The notes: a model not told the origin generated them from the letters alone. Positions 1-7,386 are shown, counted from the stretch's first letter. The stretch: DNA of 12,302 bases from DATGFK01 sp040007395 (GCA_040007395.1 JBDTVG010000249.1:1-12302); one strand, 5' to 3'. Translations and numbers: made by a program.

Positions 1-12
1 TTGGCGCTCTGC

Positions 13-528
13 CTAACTTTCATCCTTGTGGTTGGTAGGTGTCGGGTGACTAGCATATAATTTCCCTTGCACCAGCACTGATCTTGCTGCACTAGGTACT
101 ATAAAAACTAGACCATTTAAGTTTACTCTGAATCCTGTACTATAAAATCCTACGTTTCGCGTTTCTGCGCCCCCGGTTGTAATTTTCCCTTGTGTAACTT
201 TCACTTTCTTGTGTACGATGTCTTGGGTTAATTTTATCCATCTTGAGACAGTTAGATATAAAAAGAGAAGCATTCCAGCGAAAAGAAAAACAAGGGTTGG
301 TAGACTAGTCGATGTCGAAGTTCGTGCAATCAAATTATACAACTCTACGATAAATCCCCCGCCAAAAAAGATAGCTAGGGATATAGGGACTATATTCGAT
401 TCTATGCGTAATCGACGGAGTTTTGACAATTGGTGTTGACTGAGTTGGTTATTCCGATTTTTTGATAAATCACCTATATCAAAATCAAAAACATTCATCA
501 AGTCATCCCGTATTGAAGAACTGCTCAT
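13..528 (-). CDS. Hypothetical two-helix membrane protein
   Basis: This 171-residue protein is not recognised, so no function is proposed. An acidic N-terminus (about residues 1-25) is followed by a polar stretch with the pattern N-R-N-N-Q-L-S-x-x-Q (about 25-33). A basic segment (LRRLRI) comes next, then two hydrophobic helices at about residues 46-67 and 76-95 separated by a short Ser/Thr loop. The C-terminal half is basic and polar, probably a small beta-rich cytosolic domain. The start is an ATG preceded on the minus strand by a GGGGA purine run about six bases upstream, a usable ribosome binding site. The NRxGxLS-xxQ style of N-terminus is, from memory, common in small paralogous membrane proteins of Chloroflexota; this is recollection, not a search. 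The gene is AT-richer than acs and is oriented the same way as acs, downstream of its terminator, so it is probably transcribed separately. Confidence 0.6.
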   Translation of the reverse strand: MSSSSIRDDLMNVFDFDIGDLSKNRNNQLSQHQLSKLRRLRIESNIVPISLAIFFGGGFIVELYNLIARTSTSTSLPTLVFLFAGMLLFLYLTVSRWIKLTQDIVHKKVKVTQGKITTGGAETRNVGFYSTGFRVNLNGLVFIVPSAARSVLVQGKLYASHPTPTNHKDES

Positions 529-560
529 TCCTATTCCCCAATCGCTATAAGACGATTTCG

Positions 561-589
561 AAAATCCCTCCCCGTATAGGGAGGGATTT
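561..589 (-). terminator. Hairpin terminator after acs
   Basis: A perfect 11-bp inverted repeat lies 24 bases past the acs stop. AAATCCCTCCC (562-572) pairs with GGGAGGGATTT (579-589) around a six-base loop. Read on the minus strand, the hairpin ends in TTTT, fitting an intrinsic terminator for acs. A related hairpin lies after the B12 ATPase gene (4366-4396). Confidence 0.65.
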
Positions 590-612
590 AGGATGACAAT
601 GTTCTCTACCCT

Positions 613-2514
613 CTATTCTTCCAGCGTACTGATGTCGCCTTCGGGTTGGCCTGTAGCGCGTGCCTTCAACACCCGCCGCATGATCTTGCCGCTGCGCGTT
701 TTGGGCAGCGCCGTCACAAACTCGATCTTGGAGGGAACGGCAATCGGGCCGATCTCGTGGCGAATGTGATCTTTGAGCGCTTCTTCAAGCTGTGGCGACG
801 GTTCAAAGCCGTTCCGCAAAATGCAGTAGGCATAGATGATATTGCCGCGCAATTCGTCTGGCAAGCCAATCGCGGCGGCTTCGGCAACTGCCGGATGGCT
901 GACCAAGCCGCTTTCGACCTCTGCCGTGCCAAGCCGATAGCCACTGACCTTGATCACGTCATCGATGCGCCCGATGATCCAGATATAGCCGTCTTTGTCG
1001 CGACGAGCCGAGTCGCCCGCTAGATACATATTGGGGAACTTGCTCCAATATTGCTTCTTGTAGCGTTCGGGATCGCCGTAGACCGTCCGCAGCATGGAAG
1101 GCCACGGCTTCTTGATGACCAACAAGCCGTCTTCACCGTCAGCAACCGAGTTGCCTTCCTCATCCACCACGTCAATATCGATGCCGGGGAAAGGCCGAGT
1201 CGCGCTGCCGGGTTTGAGCGGCGTAGAGGGCATCGGCGTGATCATGAAGCCGCCCGTTTCCGTCTGCCACCATGTGTCCATGATCGGGCAGCGGCTCTTG
1301 CCGATGACTTCATAGTACCACTTCCATGCTTCGGGGTTAATCGGCTCACCGACAGACCCCAGCAATCGCAGCGAGGATAGATCGTGGCGATTAGGCCACG
1401 CGGGGCCGAAGCGCATCAGGCCTCGTATCGCAGTAGGCGCGGTGTACATGACGGTGATGCCGTAGTATTCGACCAGCTTCCACCAGCGATTCGGGTAGGG
1501 ATGAGTCGGCGCACCTTCGTACATGAAGCTCGTCGCGCCCAGAATATGCGGCGCGTAAACAATATAGCTGTGTCCGGTGATCCAACCGGGATCAGCGGCG
1601 CACCACCAACGATCATCGTCTTTGAGGTCAAAGACCCATTTGAGCGTCGTACTGGTATAAACCTGATAGCCGCCGTGCGTGTGCAAGATACCTTTGGGTT
1701 TGCCCGTTGTCCCGGATGTGTACAGGATAAACAGTGGATCTTCCGCGTCCATGACTTCGGTAACACAGCGCGTCGAGGCAATCGGTAGCGCCATGAGATC
1801 GTGCCACCAGTAGTCGCGATCCGGCTCCATGTAGACATCATGCCCAGTGCGCTGATAAACAATGACGTGTTCGACAACGGCGCTTCGCTTGACCGCTTCG
1901 TTGGCGATCTTCTTCAGTTCGACGATCTGCCCGCGCAGCCATGCGCCATCCTGCGTGATCAGCACTTTGCTCTGTGCGTCTTCGATGCGATCCGCCAACG
2001 CCTGTTCAGAGAAGCCGCCGTAGACGACGCTATGAACTGCGCCGATCTTCGCACAGGCTAGCATCGCGATAACCAGTTCAGGCACGCGCCCCATATAGAT
2101 CGTGACGCGATCCCCTTTGGCAACACCCATACTCCGCAGGACATTGGCAAACTTGTTAACTTCCTGCCACAGCCGATAGTAGCTGTACGAACGTGAGTCG
2201 CCTGCTTCGCCTTCCCAAATGAGCGCGATCTTGTTCTTGCGCCACGTCTCGACATGGCGATCCAGCGCATTGTAGGCGATATTGGTTTTTGCGCCGACAT
2301 ACCACTTGTAGAAGGGCGCTTCGGAATCGTCCAGCACTTTGTCCCACTTCTTGAACCAGTGGAGTTCTTCGGCTTGCTTGGCCCAAAAGGCTAGTGGATC
2401 TTTTTGAGCTTCTGCATAAATCGCCTCATAATCGGGAATATAGGCATTTTTCTTAATTTCGTCCGACGGATAATACCAGTCGTCGGTATTTGTCGGAGTC
2501 GCTACGTCTACCAT
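613..2514 (-). CDS. acs: Acetyl-CoA synthetase (AMP-forming)
   Basis: This 633-residue enzyme activates acetate to acetyl-CoA through acetyl-AMP, in the cytosol, feeding the TCA/glyoxylate pathways or carbon fixation. An Acs-type N-terminal region is followed by the adenylation motifs: YTSGTTGKPKG (265-275), SVGEPINPEAW (387-397), DTWWQTETGG (413-422), YLAGD (497-501) and GRIDDVIKVSGYRLGTAE (515-532). The C-terminal PKTRSGK motif holds the catalytic lysine (K610). The second Trp of the WW pair (W416) matches the residue that restricts the pocket to acetate in known Acs enzymes, so acetate is more likely than a longer acid. Length is normal for the family (about 630-660). The ATG is preceded by AAAGGAG at nine bases, which fixes the start. 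K610 is the residue acetylated in regulated Acs proteins, but no Pat/CobB gene is present here. The canonical SGHR is SGYR in this protein, a conservative variant. The gene is monocistronic, divergent from the DUF89 gene. Confidence 0.95.
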   Translation of the reverse strand: MVDVATPTNTDDWYYPSDEIKKNAYIPDYEAIYAEAQKDPLAFWAKQAEELHWFKKWDKVLDDSEAPFYKWYVGAKTNIAYNALDRHVETWRKNKIALIWEGEAGDSRSYSYYRLWQEVNKFANVLRSMGVAKGDRVTIYMGRVPELVIAMLACAKIGAVHSVVYGGFSEQALADRIEDAQSKVLITQDGAWLRGQIVELKKIANEAVKRSAVVEHVIVYQRTGHDVYMEPDRDYWWHDLMALPIASTRCVTEVMDAEDPLFILYTSGTTGKPKGILHTHGGYQVYTSTTLKWVFDLKDDDRWWCAADPGWITGHSYIVYAPHILGATSFMYEGAPTHPYPNRWWKLVEYYGITVMYTAPTAIRGLMRFGPAWPNRHDLSSLRLLGSVGEPINPEAWKWYYEVIGKSRCPIMDTWWQTETGGFMITPMPSTPLKPGSATRPFPGIDIDVVDEEGNSVADGEDGLLVIKKPWPSMLRTVYGDPERYKKQYWSKFPNMYLAGDSARRDKDGYIWIIGRIDDVIKVSGYRLGTAEVESGLVSHPAVAEAAAIGLPDELRGNIIYAYCILRNGFEPSPQLEEALKDHIRHEIGPIAVPSKIEFVTALPKTRSGKIMRRVLKARATGQPEGDISTLEE

Positions 2515-2523
2515 TGACCTTAT

Positions 2524-2577
2524 CTCCTTTAATTTCTAAGCCGATCTAAATAGGTTACTCTTATGTGCTTAATTATA
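2524..2577 (-). promoter_or_regulatory. acs promoter -10 box and ribosome binding site
   Basis: On the minus strand a perfect TATAAT (2577-2572) lies about 58 bases before the acs ATG, and AAAGGAG (2530-2524) lies nine bases before it. The -35 region is weak: a TTTCGA-like hexamer sits at 17 bases, so the promoter may rely on an activator. The DUF89 gene would start its own transcript from the same short divergent region, but no convincing plus-strand promoter was found. Confidence 0.45.
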
Positions 2578-2621
2578 GGCGTACCCCGCGAAAATCGAAA
2601 CAAGATCGCACAGGAGACTCG

Positions 2622-3836
2622 ATGCTAGAGCCTAGTTTTGACTCTCGACCCAACCCGATTCGGACTGATGAAAGCAATCCCTTCGCCCGCAACACCATCA
2701 AGGTGCGTGTCCCGGCGGTGATCCAAGAAGTGCTTGCTCTCAACCCCGATTACCCCGCGCCAATCCAACGGGCGCTCGAAACTTTGCGCCAAACGCTGAT
2801 CGATAACGCACCGATCCCCCTGCTCGATCTGCCTGCGCCGGATTATGACGAGTGGGCGGCAAGCTGCGCTGATCACGCCGGAAGTACATGGCAGAACAGC
2901 GAATGGTTCTTTGCGGAGGTGTTTTTCTACCGCCACTTGATTCAAGCGGTGCAGTGGTGGGAAACAGGCCGCGATCCGTTTGCGCCGAAGAAAGCCGAAG
3001 AACTGGCAGATCCGGCGTTGTGGTCTTTTCTGGAATTGGCACTGGCGACGAAAAAAGAACCCACTGACGAACGGTTGGCGACCCTGCTGCAATATACCCT
3101 GTGGGGCAATCGGATCGATCTGAGTTATGCAGCATCGAGAGCGCATGGGCGCAACTGGACAGCCGATGACTTGATCGCAGATGACACCGCCCAAGCTGTC
3201 GAACAACTGCTTGCCCGACGCGGAACGGTGCATATCATCGCGGATAACACAGGCACGGAGTTAGCCGCCGATTGTGCCCTAACCGATGCGCTACTGGACA
3301 CCGTTGCAGCTCGCGTGATTATCCATGTCAAGATGCACCCGACTTTTGTGAGCGATACGACAGTCCCTGACGCATTGGCCTTTCTGGACAAACTGAGCGA
3401 ACGCAGCGGCAACTCCGGCGCATTGGCGATCAGGCTGCGCGGCGCGATTGCCGAAGGGCGGCTGCGATTAGCGCCGGATCTGTACTGGAATAGCAGTCGG
3501 TGGTTCTGGGAACTGCCACCGCGATTAGCTAAAACTTTCGAGGGCGCGTCGCTGGTTATCGTCAAGGGCGATGCGAACTATCGGCGCATCGTTGGGGATG
3601 CCATCTGGGAGCCGGAAACGCCGTTCGCTTCGGTGCTGAGTTACTTTCCTGCCCCACTGTTGGCGCTACGCTCTCTGAAAAGCGATCCGGTTGTGGGATT
3701 GCGTCCCGGCCTTGCAGCGCAACTAGACAGGCTTGAGACCGATTGGCGCGTCAATGGGCGGCGCGGCGTGATCCAGTTTAGCGCGGGGAAATACCTTGAA
3801 AATTCACCTAATCCCAGAGCAAGTTTAGAAATCTAA
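2622..3836 (+). CDS. DUF89 / ARMT1-like damage-control phosphatase
   Basis: This 404-residue protein has the signature of the DUF89 metal-dependent phosphatases, closest to subfamily III (human ARMT1, yeast YMR027W), which dephosphorylate reactive or misplaced sugar phosphates. Conserved blocks, numbered from the ATG at 2622, appear in order: EWFFAEVFFYRHL (94-106), LWGNRIDLS (160-168), ADNTGTEL (207-214; Asp/Asn metal ligands), KMHPTFVSD (237-245), KGDANYRR (315-322) and WRVNGRRGVIQF near the C-terminus. A longer GTG-start reading frame begins at 2565. The ATG at 2622 is preferred because AGGAG lies five bases upstream and the homologous region begins after it. The last 15 or so residues are unusual. 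A one-base difference from the duplicated copy at 4289-4352 shifts the frame after Phe-Ser-Ala-Gly and adds a novel tail. The fold and phosphatase class are well supported; the substrate is unknown. Confidence 0.85.
   Translation: MLEPSFDSRPNPIRTDESNPFARNTIKVRVPAVIQEVLALNPDYPAPIQRALETLRQTLIDNAPIPLLDLPAPDYDEWAASCADHAGSTWQNSEWFFAEVFFYRHLIQAVQWWETGRDPFAPKKAEELADPALWSFLELALATKKEPTDERLATLLQYTLWGNRIDLSYAASRAHGRNWTADDLIADDTAQAVEQLLARRGTVHIIADNTGTELAADCALTDALLDTVAARVIIHVKMHPTFVSDTTVPDALAFLDKLSERSGNSGALAIRLRGAIAEGRLRLAPDLYWNSSRWFWELPPRLAKTFEGASLVIVKGDANYRRIVGDAIWEPETPFASVLSYFPAPLLALRSLKSDPVVGLRPGLAAQLDRLETDWRVNGRRGVIQFSAGKYLENSPNPRASLEI
3739..3801 (+). repeat. Direct repeat, copy 1 (inside the DUF89 3' end)
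   Basis: This 63-base stretch encodes the conserved C-terminus of the DUF89 protein. It recurs in the same orientation at 4289-4352 with five substitutions and one single-base indel. The two copies bracket the immunity gene. Confidence 0.85.
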
Positions 3837-3839
3837 ACT
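3822..3839. terminator. Palindrome over the DUF89 stop codon
   Basis: AGTTTAG (3822-3828) pairs perfectly with CTAAACT (3833-3839) around AAAT, overlapping the TAA stop. There is no T run, so it is a weak bidirectional terminator candidate between the two convergent genes. It lies in the sequence that is present only on the cassette side of the repeat. Confidence 0.3.
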
Positions 3840-3861
3840 AACCACTCTCTAGGAGATTATC

Positions 3862-4257
3862 TTAAGATTCCCTAACTATCTGCTGTACCTTTTCAAGCAG
3901 CACCTTTTCGTCTGTATGTATCTCGTCTCTAGACTCAATAGGGCTATACAGTTCCACAGCGGCAAAGAGTCTGTCTAAAAGCCTAGCTTCCTTTGTAAAG
4001 GGCAGAATTTTGCAGCCTTCATACAATTGTTGACTTAACTGCTGATAAACCGCTAAAAAAATATCCTCACTAATTTCACCGCGTAGGCGTTTTTGCTCTA
4101 GCTTATTTCGTTCTTCCACCAAATCAGGATGTCTCTTTGCAGCCAAGTGTTGGTCATCTCTTATCTCTCTCCAAAACTGCATAAACATTTTCTTAAAGTC
4201 TATAGCTACGAGGGTGCCAGAAATGAATTGATTAGCCAGTCTCAAAGCTGTTTCCAT
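3862..4257 (-). CDS. Orphan colicin-D-like immunity protein
   Basis: This protein of about 131 residues resembles the bacterial self-protective colicin-like immunity family (Pfam Colicin_immun, colicin D/CdiI type). Such small acidic helical cytosolic proteins bind and block a tRNase toxin. The supporting features are an N-terminal helix containing NQFISGTLVAIDFKKMFMQF, a C-terminal block LDRLFAAVELYSP, and a final acidic helix TDEKVLLEKVQQI. Between them lies a charged, coiled-coil-like insert of about 50 residues, longer than in the short family members. The ATG at 4257 is preferred over the GTG at 4263: the only purine-rich site, GAGG, is nine bases from the ATG but just three from the GTG. 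No toxin gene is adjacent. The gene is AT-rich relative to its neighbours, converges on the DUF89 gene and is bracketed by copies of that gene's 3' end, so it was probably acquired. Family assignment is from pattern memory and moderately secure. Confidence 0.6.
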   Translation of the reverse strand: METALRLANQFISGTLVAIDFKKMFMQFWREIRDDQHLAAKRHPDLVEERNKLEQKRLRGEISEDIFLAVYQQLSQQLYEGCKILPFTKEARLLDRLFAAVELYSPIESRDEIHTDEKVLLEKVQQIVRES

Positions 4258-4288
4258 ATTCACGAACCTCTATAGTCAACAAATGATG

Positions 4289-4352
4289 CCGATTAGCGAA
4301 TCAATGGGCGGCGCGGCTTGATCCAGTTTAGCACGGGGCAAATACCTTGAAA
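4289..4352 (+). pseudogene. Displaced, degenerate copy of the DUF89 gene 3' end
   Basis: This 64-base segment matches 3739-3801 with five substitutions and one indel, and serves as direct repeat copy 2. In frame it reads Asp-stop-Arg-Ile then NGRRGLIQFSTGQIP and a stop. The conserved Trp codon is now TAG, so it cannot be a functional C-terminus. The hairpin at 4366-4396 follows it directly, suggesting that this copy, rather than the current gene end, keeps the ancestral downstream sequence. Confidence 0.75.
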
Positions 4353-4365
4353 CCATCCTCACCTT

Positions 4366-4396
4366 AAATCCCTCTCCACTACGTAGAGAGGGACTT
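4366..4396 (-). terminator. Hairpin after the B12 importer operon
   Basis: CCCTCTC (4370-4376) pairs with GAGAGGG (4386-4392). The stem extends outwards through T-A, one A/C mismatch and two A-T pairs, around a nine-base loop. It lies eight bases past the ATPase gene end. Only ATTT follows on the minus strand, so termination is plausible but not strong. It resembles the acs hairpin in sequence. Confidence 0.5.
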
Positions 4397-4404
4397 CCAG
4401 ACGA

Positions 4405-5217
4405 TCATGCCAACATTTGATCGATCTTATCCACATTGATCGACAGTTTGAGATCGTGGGTGAAGGGGTCGTAGTAGGGTTGAGCGAGGACGGCAAACGC
4501 CTTTGCCAGATGGTCAGCCGTGAGCACCGCTTCCGGAGTGCCATCTGCAATCACCTGTCCGCTGTCCAGCAGAATCAGGCGATCACAGAATCGCGCCGCC
4601 AGCGCCAGATCGTGAATCGCGATCAGTACACCGAGTCCGCGTTGACGGGTAAGTTGCTGTACCAGCGTCAGGATTTCGATCTGGTGGCGAATGTCAAGGT
4701 TGCTGGTCGGTTCATCAAGTAGCAAGATCGCGGGTTCCTGAGCCAACGCCCGCGCCAGAAATACCCGCTGACGTTCGCCGCCACTCAACGTATTGACGCG
4801 ACGGTCTGCCAGATCAAGTGTATTGGTCAGGCGCATGGCTTGTGTGACCACTGCGCGATCATGATCTTGTTCGATCTCGAAGCGGCCTACATGCGGGTTG
4901 CGGCCCATCGCTACCACTTCTTGCACGCTAAAGGGTATATCAAGGATCGCGCTTTGCTGCACTTGTCCAATCAAGCGAGCCGTCTCGCGCAGCGTATACT
5001 GCGTGATTGGCTGTCCGCGCAGCGTAACTTCGCCGCTGCTTGGGTTACGCAGCTTTGCCAGCACCTTGATCAGAGTCGATTTGCCCGCGCCGTTTGGCCC
5101 GATCAGCCCCACGACTTCACCCGCATTGAGTGATAGCGATACATCACATAGCAAAAAGCGCCCCGCGACTTGGTAACTGATCCGGTTAGCCTGAATCAGA
5201 CTTGCGTCGGTGGTCAT
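4405..5217 (-). CDS. btuD: Cobalamin ABC importer ATPase (BtuD type)
   Basis: This 270-residue cytosolic ATPase powers the importer. All nucleotide-binding motifs are intact: Walker A GPNGAGKST (40-48), Q-loop around 85-88, signature LSGGERQR (144-151), Walker B AILLLDE (163-169), D-loop SNLD (172-175) and H-loop His202. Domain layout and length fit the FecE/FhuC/BtuD family. Its ATG overlaps the binding-protein stop as ATGA, so the two are translationally coupled. Motifs alone cannot separate heme, siderophore and B12 importers; the cobalamin riboswitch ahead of the operon is what points to corrinoids. A 30-residue tail after the core domain shows no recognisable motif. Confidence 0.88.
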   Translation of the reverse strand: MTTDASLIQANRISYQVAGRFLLCDVSLSLNAGEVVGLIGPNGAGKSTLIKVLAKLRNPSSGEVTLRGQPITQYTLRETARLIGQVQQSAILDIPFSVQEVVAMGRNPHVGRFEIEQDHDRAVVTQAMRLTNTLDLADRRVNTLSGGERQRVFLARALAQEPAILLLDEPTSNLDIRHQIEILTLVQQLTRQRGLGVLIAIHDLALAARFCDRLILLDSGQVIADGTPEAVLTADHLAKAFAVLAQPYYDPFTHDLKLSINVDKIDQMLA

Positions 5218-6224
5218 GGGGTAGTCGTCGCGCTCATGGTCGCTTCTGGGGTGGGCTGGTAAACATCAGGATAAAGCACCGCTGCCACATCGGATACGCC
5301 ATCCGCGATGTACTGTGAGACGGCGCTCAGGTGTGCATCATTCGAGACATAGACACGCTTATTCTTGATCGCCTTGAGTGTCTGGAAACTTGGATTCTTG
5401 TTGAACTTATCGAGGAACCCCGGCGCATAACTGTTATAGCCTGCCAGCAGAATCACATCAGGATCTTGCGTAACGACAAATTCGTCGTTCAACTGCGGGA
5501 ACGGATCTTTGACACCGCCTGCCACCACTACATTGATGCCGCCAGCCCGCATAAACACCTCATTAATCGTCGTACCGGGGCCGTCGGAGTAGCCATCCGG
5601 TGAATAGTACATCACCGTCAGCGGCTTGACGTTCTTTACAGCTTGGGCAACCGCAGCGAATTTGCGTTCCATTGTAGCGACAATGGCGGAGGCTTGCGCT
5701 TCGTCACCCGTCGCCACGCCGATCAGCGTGATATTATCTTCGATGTCCTTGATTGTGTTGTAGTTGGCAAGCAGGAACACGGGCAAGCCAGCATCGCGAA
5801 GTTGCTTGATCACCCCGGCATCGGTGAAACTGGAGATCAGCACCAGATCCGGTTTGTAGGAGATAATCGCTTCGGGGTCAGTTTTGGCTAGCTGATTCGG
5901 GATCTTTTTGGCTTGCTCAACCACATTGCTGATCGCCGGATCGAGGGCAAACGAGGTAACTGCCACAATGCGCGATGGATCGACCAGCGAGAACAGCACT
6001 TCATCTGCGCCCAGATAGGCGGACACGATGCGAACTGGCTTGGCTGGGAGCGTGATCGCAGTGCCAATGCTGTCTTTGATGTTACGCGGAAAACTGCCGG
6101 GTGGGTAAGCGACTTCAGTAGCGGCTTGCGCGATCCCCGCCGATGGCACAGGCGCGAATGCACTCGCACTGACCAATATAACAAATGCGGCAAAAACAAT
6201 AGACCAACGTGAAAACGACTTCAT
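5214..6224 (-). CDS. btuF: Cobalamin-binding protein of the ABC importer (BtuF type)
   Basis: This 336-residue secreted binding protein belongs to the helical-backbone periplasmic-binding family used for B12, heme and ferric siderophores. A signal peptide has a hydrophobic core at residues 8-24 and a likely AQA/A cleavage after residue 34. The protein contains no cysteine, so it has no lipobox and cannot be a lipoprotein. Two lobes follow (about 60-150 and 200-315) joined by a helix. Glu74 (GADEVLFSL) and Glu222 (NEVFMRAGG) are in the positions of the two glutamates that dock binding proteins of this class onto permease arginines. A short Pro/Thr/Ser-rich tail (324-336) is probably disordered. 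AAGGAG lies six bases before the ATG, 16 bases after the permease stop. Ligand identity is inferred from the riboswitch. Confidence 0.87.
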   Translation of the reverse strand: MKSFSRWSIVFAAFVILVSASAFAPVPSAGIAQAATEVAYPPGSFPRNIKDSIGTAITLPAKPVRIVSAYLGADEVLFSLVDPSRIVAVTSFALDPAISNVVEQAKKIPNQLAKTDPEAIISYKPDLVLISSFTDAGVIKQLRDAGLPVFLLANYNTIKDIEDNITLIGVATGDEAQASAIVATMERKFAAVAQAVKNVKPLTVMYYSPDGYSDGPGTTINEVFMRAGGINVVVAGGVKDPFPQLNDEFVVTQDPDVILLAGYNSYAPGFLDKFNKNPSFQTLKAIKNKRVYVSNDAHLSAVSQYIADGVSDVAAVLYPDVYQPTPEATMSATTTP

Positions 6225-6240
6225 ATAAGACTCCTTGCGC

Positions 6241-7326
6241 TTAAAGCATTACCGTTTGGCGGCGCTGCCATAACAAAAACAAAAAGAAGGGTGCGCCGAT
6301 TAAGGCGGTTAGAATGCCGACTTGCAGTTCTTCTGGTTGGAGAATCAGCCGTGAGACGGTATCGGTGAGGACAAGAAAGACCGCGCCGCCGAGTGCGCTG
6401 GCGGGCAGCAGCACGCGGTAATCTGGCCCAACGACGAGGCGCAGCGCGTGGGGAATCATCAGCCCGACGAAGGCAATCCCCCCGGCGATGCTCACGGCTG
6501 CGCCTGTCATTAATGACGACAGCAGCAGCAGGATTAGGCGGGTACGTGGCACATTCACGCCGAGCGCTTGGGCGGTTTCTTCACCACTCAGCAGCAGATT
6601 AAGATCGCGACTGTAGGCGAACGTGACCAACAACGCCGCTAAGACTGGCGGAGTAGCGATGATCAGATGATCCCAGCCGCGCCCTTGCAGCCCACCGAAC
6701 AGCCAGCTTAACGCTTCCTGAATTGCCAAATAGCTCCGGGCGAACAGGATCAAAATCGTCGTAAGTGCCCCTAGCAAAGCACTCACCGCCACCCCTGCCA
6801 AAATCAAGGTGGTCGTGTCGCTCTGTCCGCGCACCGTCGAAAGTGCGTAGACCAGTATCGTCGTGCCAAACGCGCCCGCAAAAGCGGCAGCAGGCAGCAC
6901 CCACAGATTCAAGGTTGCTAGCCCCGTGACAATGACCAGCACCGCGCCAAAGCCGCCGCCAGCCGTCACGCCTAGCAACCCCGGATCGGCAAGGGGATTG
7001 CGGAATACGCCCTGCATCGTCGCGCCGGAACAGGCCAACGCCGCCCCGACCACCGCCCCGATCAGGATGCGCGGCAAGCGGATCGTGGTGACAATGACGT
7101 AACTGCTCTGCGGAAGATCGAGGCCGACGGGCAAGCCCACGCCGTGCAGCAGCAGCCGGACAACATCGCCGTAAGCAATATTGGCAGGACCATTTGCCGC
7201 CGAGAGGATGATCGAGCCAAGCAGCAGCACCCCTAGCACCGCGCAAACATTGCGCCGTCGCTGGGCTACCGTCTGATGTGCCAGTAAAAACGGTGTTTCC
7301 GATCTCGCGCCAGAAAACACACTCAT
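6241..7326 (-). CDS. btuC: Cobalamin ABC importer permease (BtuC/FecCD type)
   Basis: This 361-residue inner-membrane permease is of the FecCD/BtuC family, which has about ten helices and works as a homodimer. Family motifs are RLPRIL (83-88), GATMQGVFRNPLADPGLLG (101-119), GGIAFVGLMIPHALRLVVG (282-300), TDTVSRLI (321-328) and the closing ELQVGILTALIGAPFFLF (333-350). It is the first gene of the operon, directly downstream of the riboswitch region. The ATG is preceded by AAGGA at seven bases. That site lies in a hairpin (7329-7358), which suggests its translation is controlled. The N-terminal 25 residues before the first helix are polar and cytosolic. Confidence 0.9.
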   Translation of the reverse strand: MSVFSGARSETPFLLAHQTVAQRRRNVCAVLGVLLLGSIILSAANGPANIAYGDVVRLLLHGVGLPVGLDLPQSSYVIVTTIRLPRILIGAVVGAALACSGATMQGVFRNPLADPGLLGVTAGGGFGAVLVIVTGLATLNLWVLPAAAFAGAFGTTILVYALSTVRGQSDTTTLILAGVAVSALLGALTTILILFARSYLAIQEALSWLFGGLQGRGWDHLIIATPPVLAALLVTFAYSRDLNLLLSGEETAQALGVNVPRTRLILLLLSSLMTGAAVSIAGGIAFVGLMIPHALRLVVGPDYRVLLPASALGGAVFLVLTDTVSRLILQPEELQVGILTALIGAPFFLFLLWQRRQTVML

Positions 7327-7328
7327 AA

Positions 7329-7358
7329 CCTGATCCTTCTGTGTAAGCGTGGATCAGG
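7329..7358 (-). promoter_or_regulatory. Hairpin covering the btuC ribosome binding site
   Basis: On the minus strand CCTGATCC (7358-7351) is perfectly complementary to GGATCAGG (7336-7329), which contains part of the Shine-Dalgarno AAGGA and ends two bases before the btuC ATG. Folded, it would hide the ribosome binding site. It lies between the terminator hairpin and the gene, so it could be a second, translational output of the riboswitch or a constant damper. Confidence 0.55.
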
Positions 7359-7386
7359 GGCTAACTGCGCCAATTTCCGCTAACGC

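Noticed and set aside
209..439. Plus-strand ORF of 76 codons
   Set aside because: It lies wholly inside the minus-strand membrane protein gene, has no ribosome binding site and no recognisable features.
2565..2621. GTG-initiated 19-codon N-terminal extension of the DUF89 protein
   Set aside because: No ribosome binding site precedes it, the residues are basic and unlike the family, and the ATG at 2622 has a well-spaced AGGAG.
6599..7246. Long minus-strand ORF of 215 codons in an alternate frame of btuC
   Set aside because: It is Arg/Gly/Ala-rich, as expected of a shadow frame in a GC-rich gene, while the btuC frame carries all family motifs.
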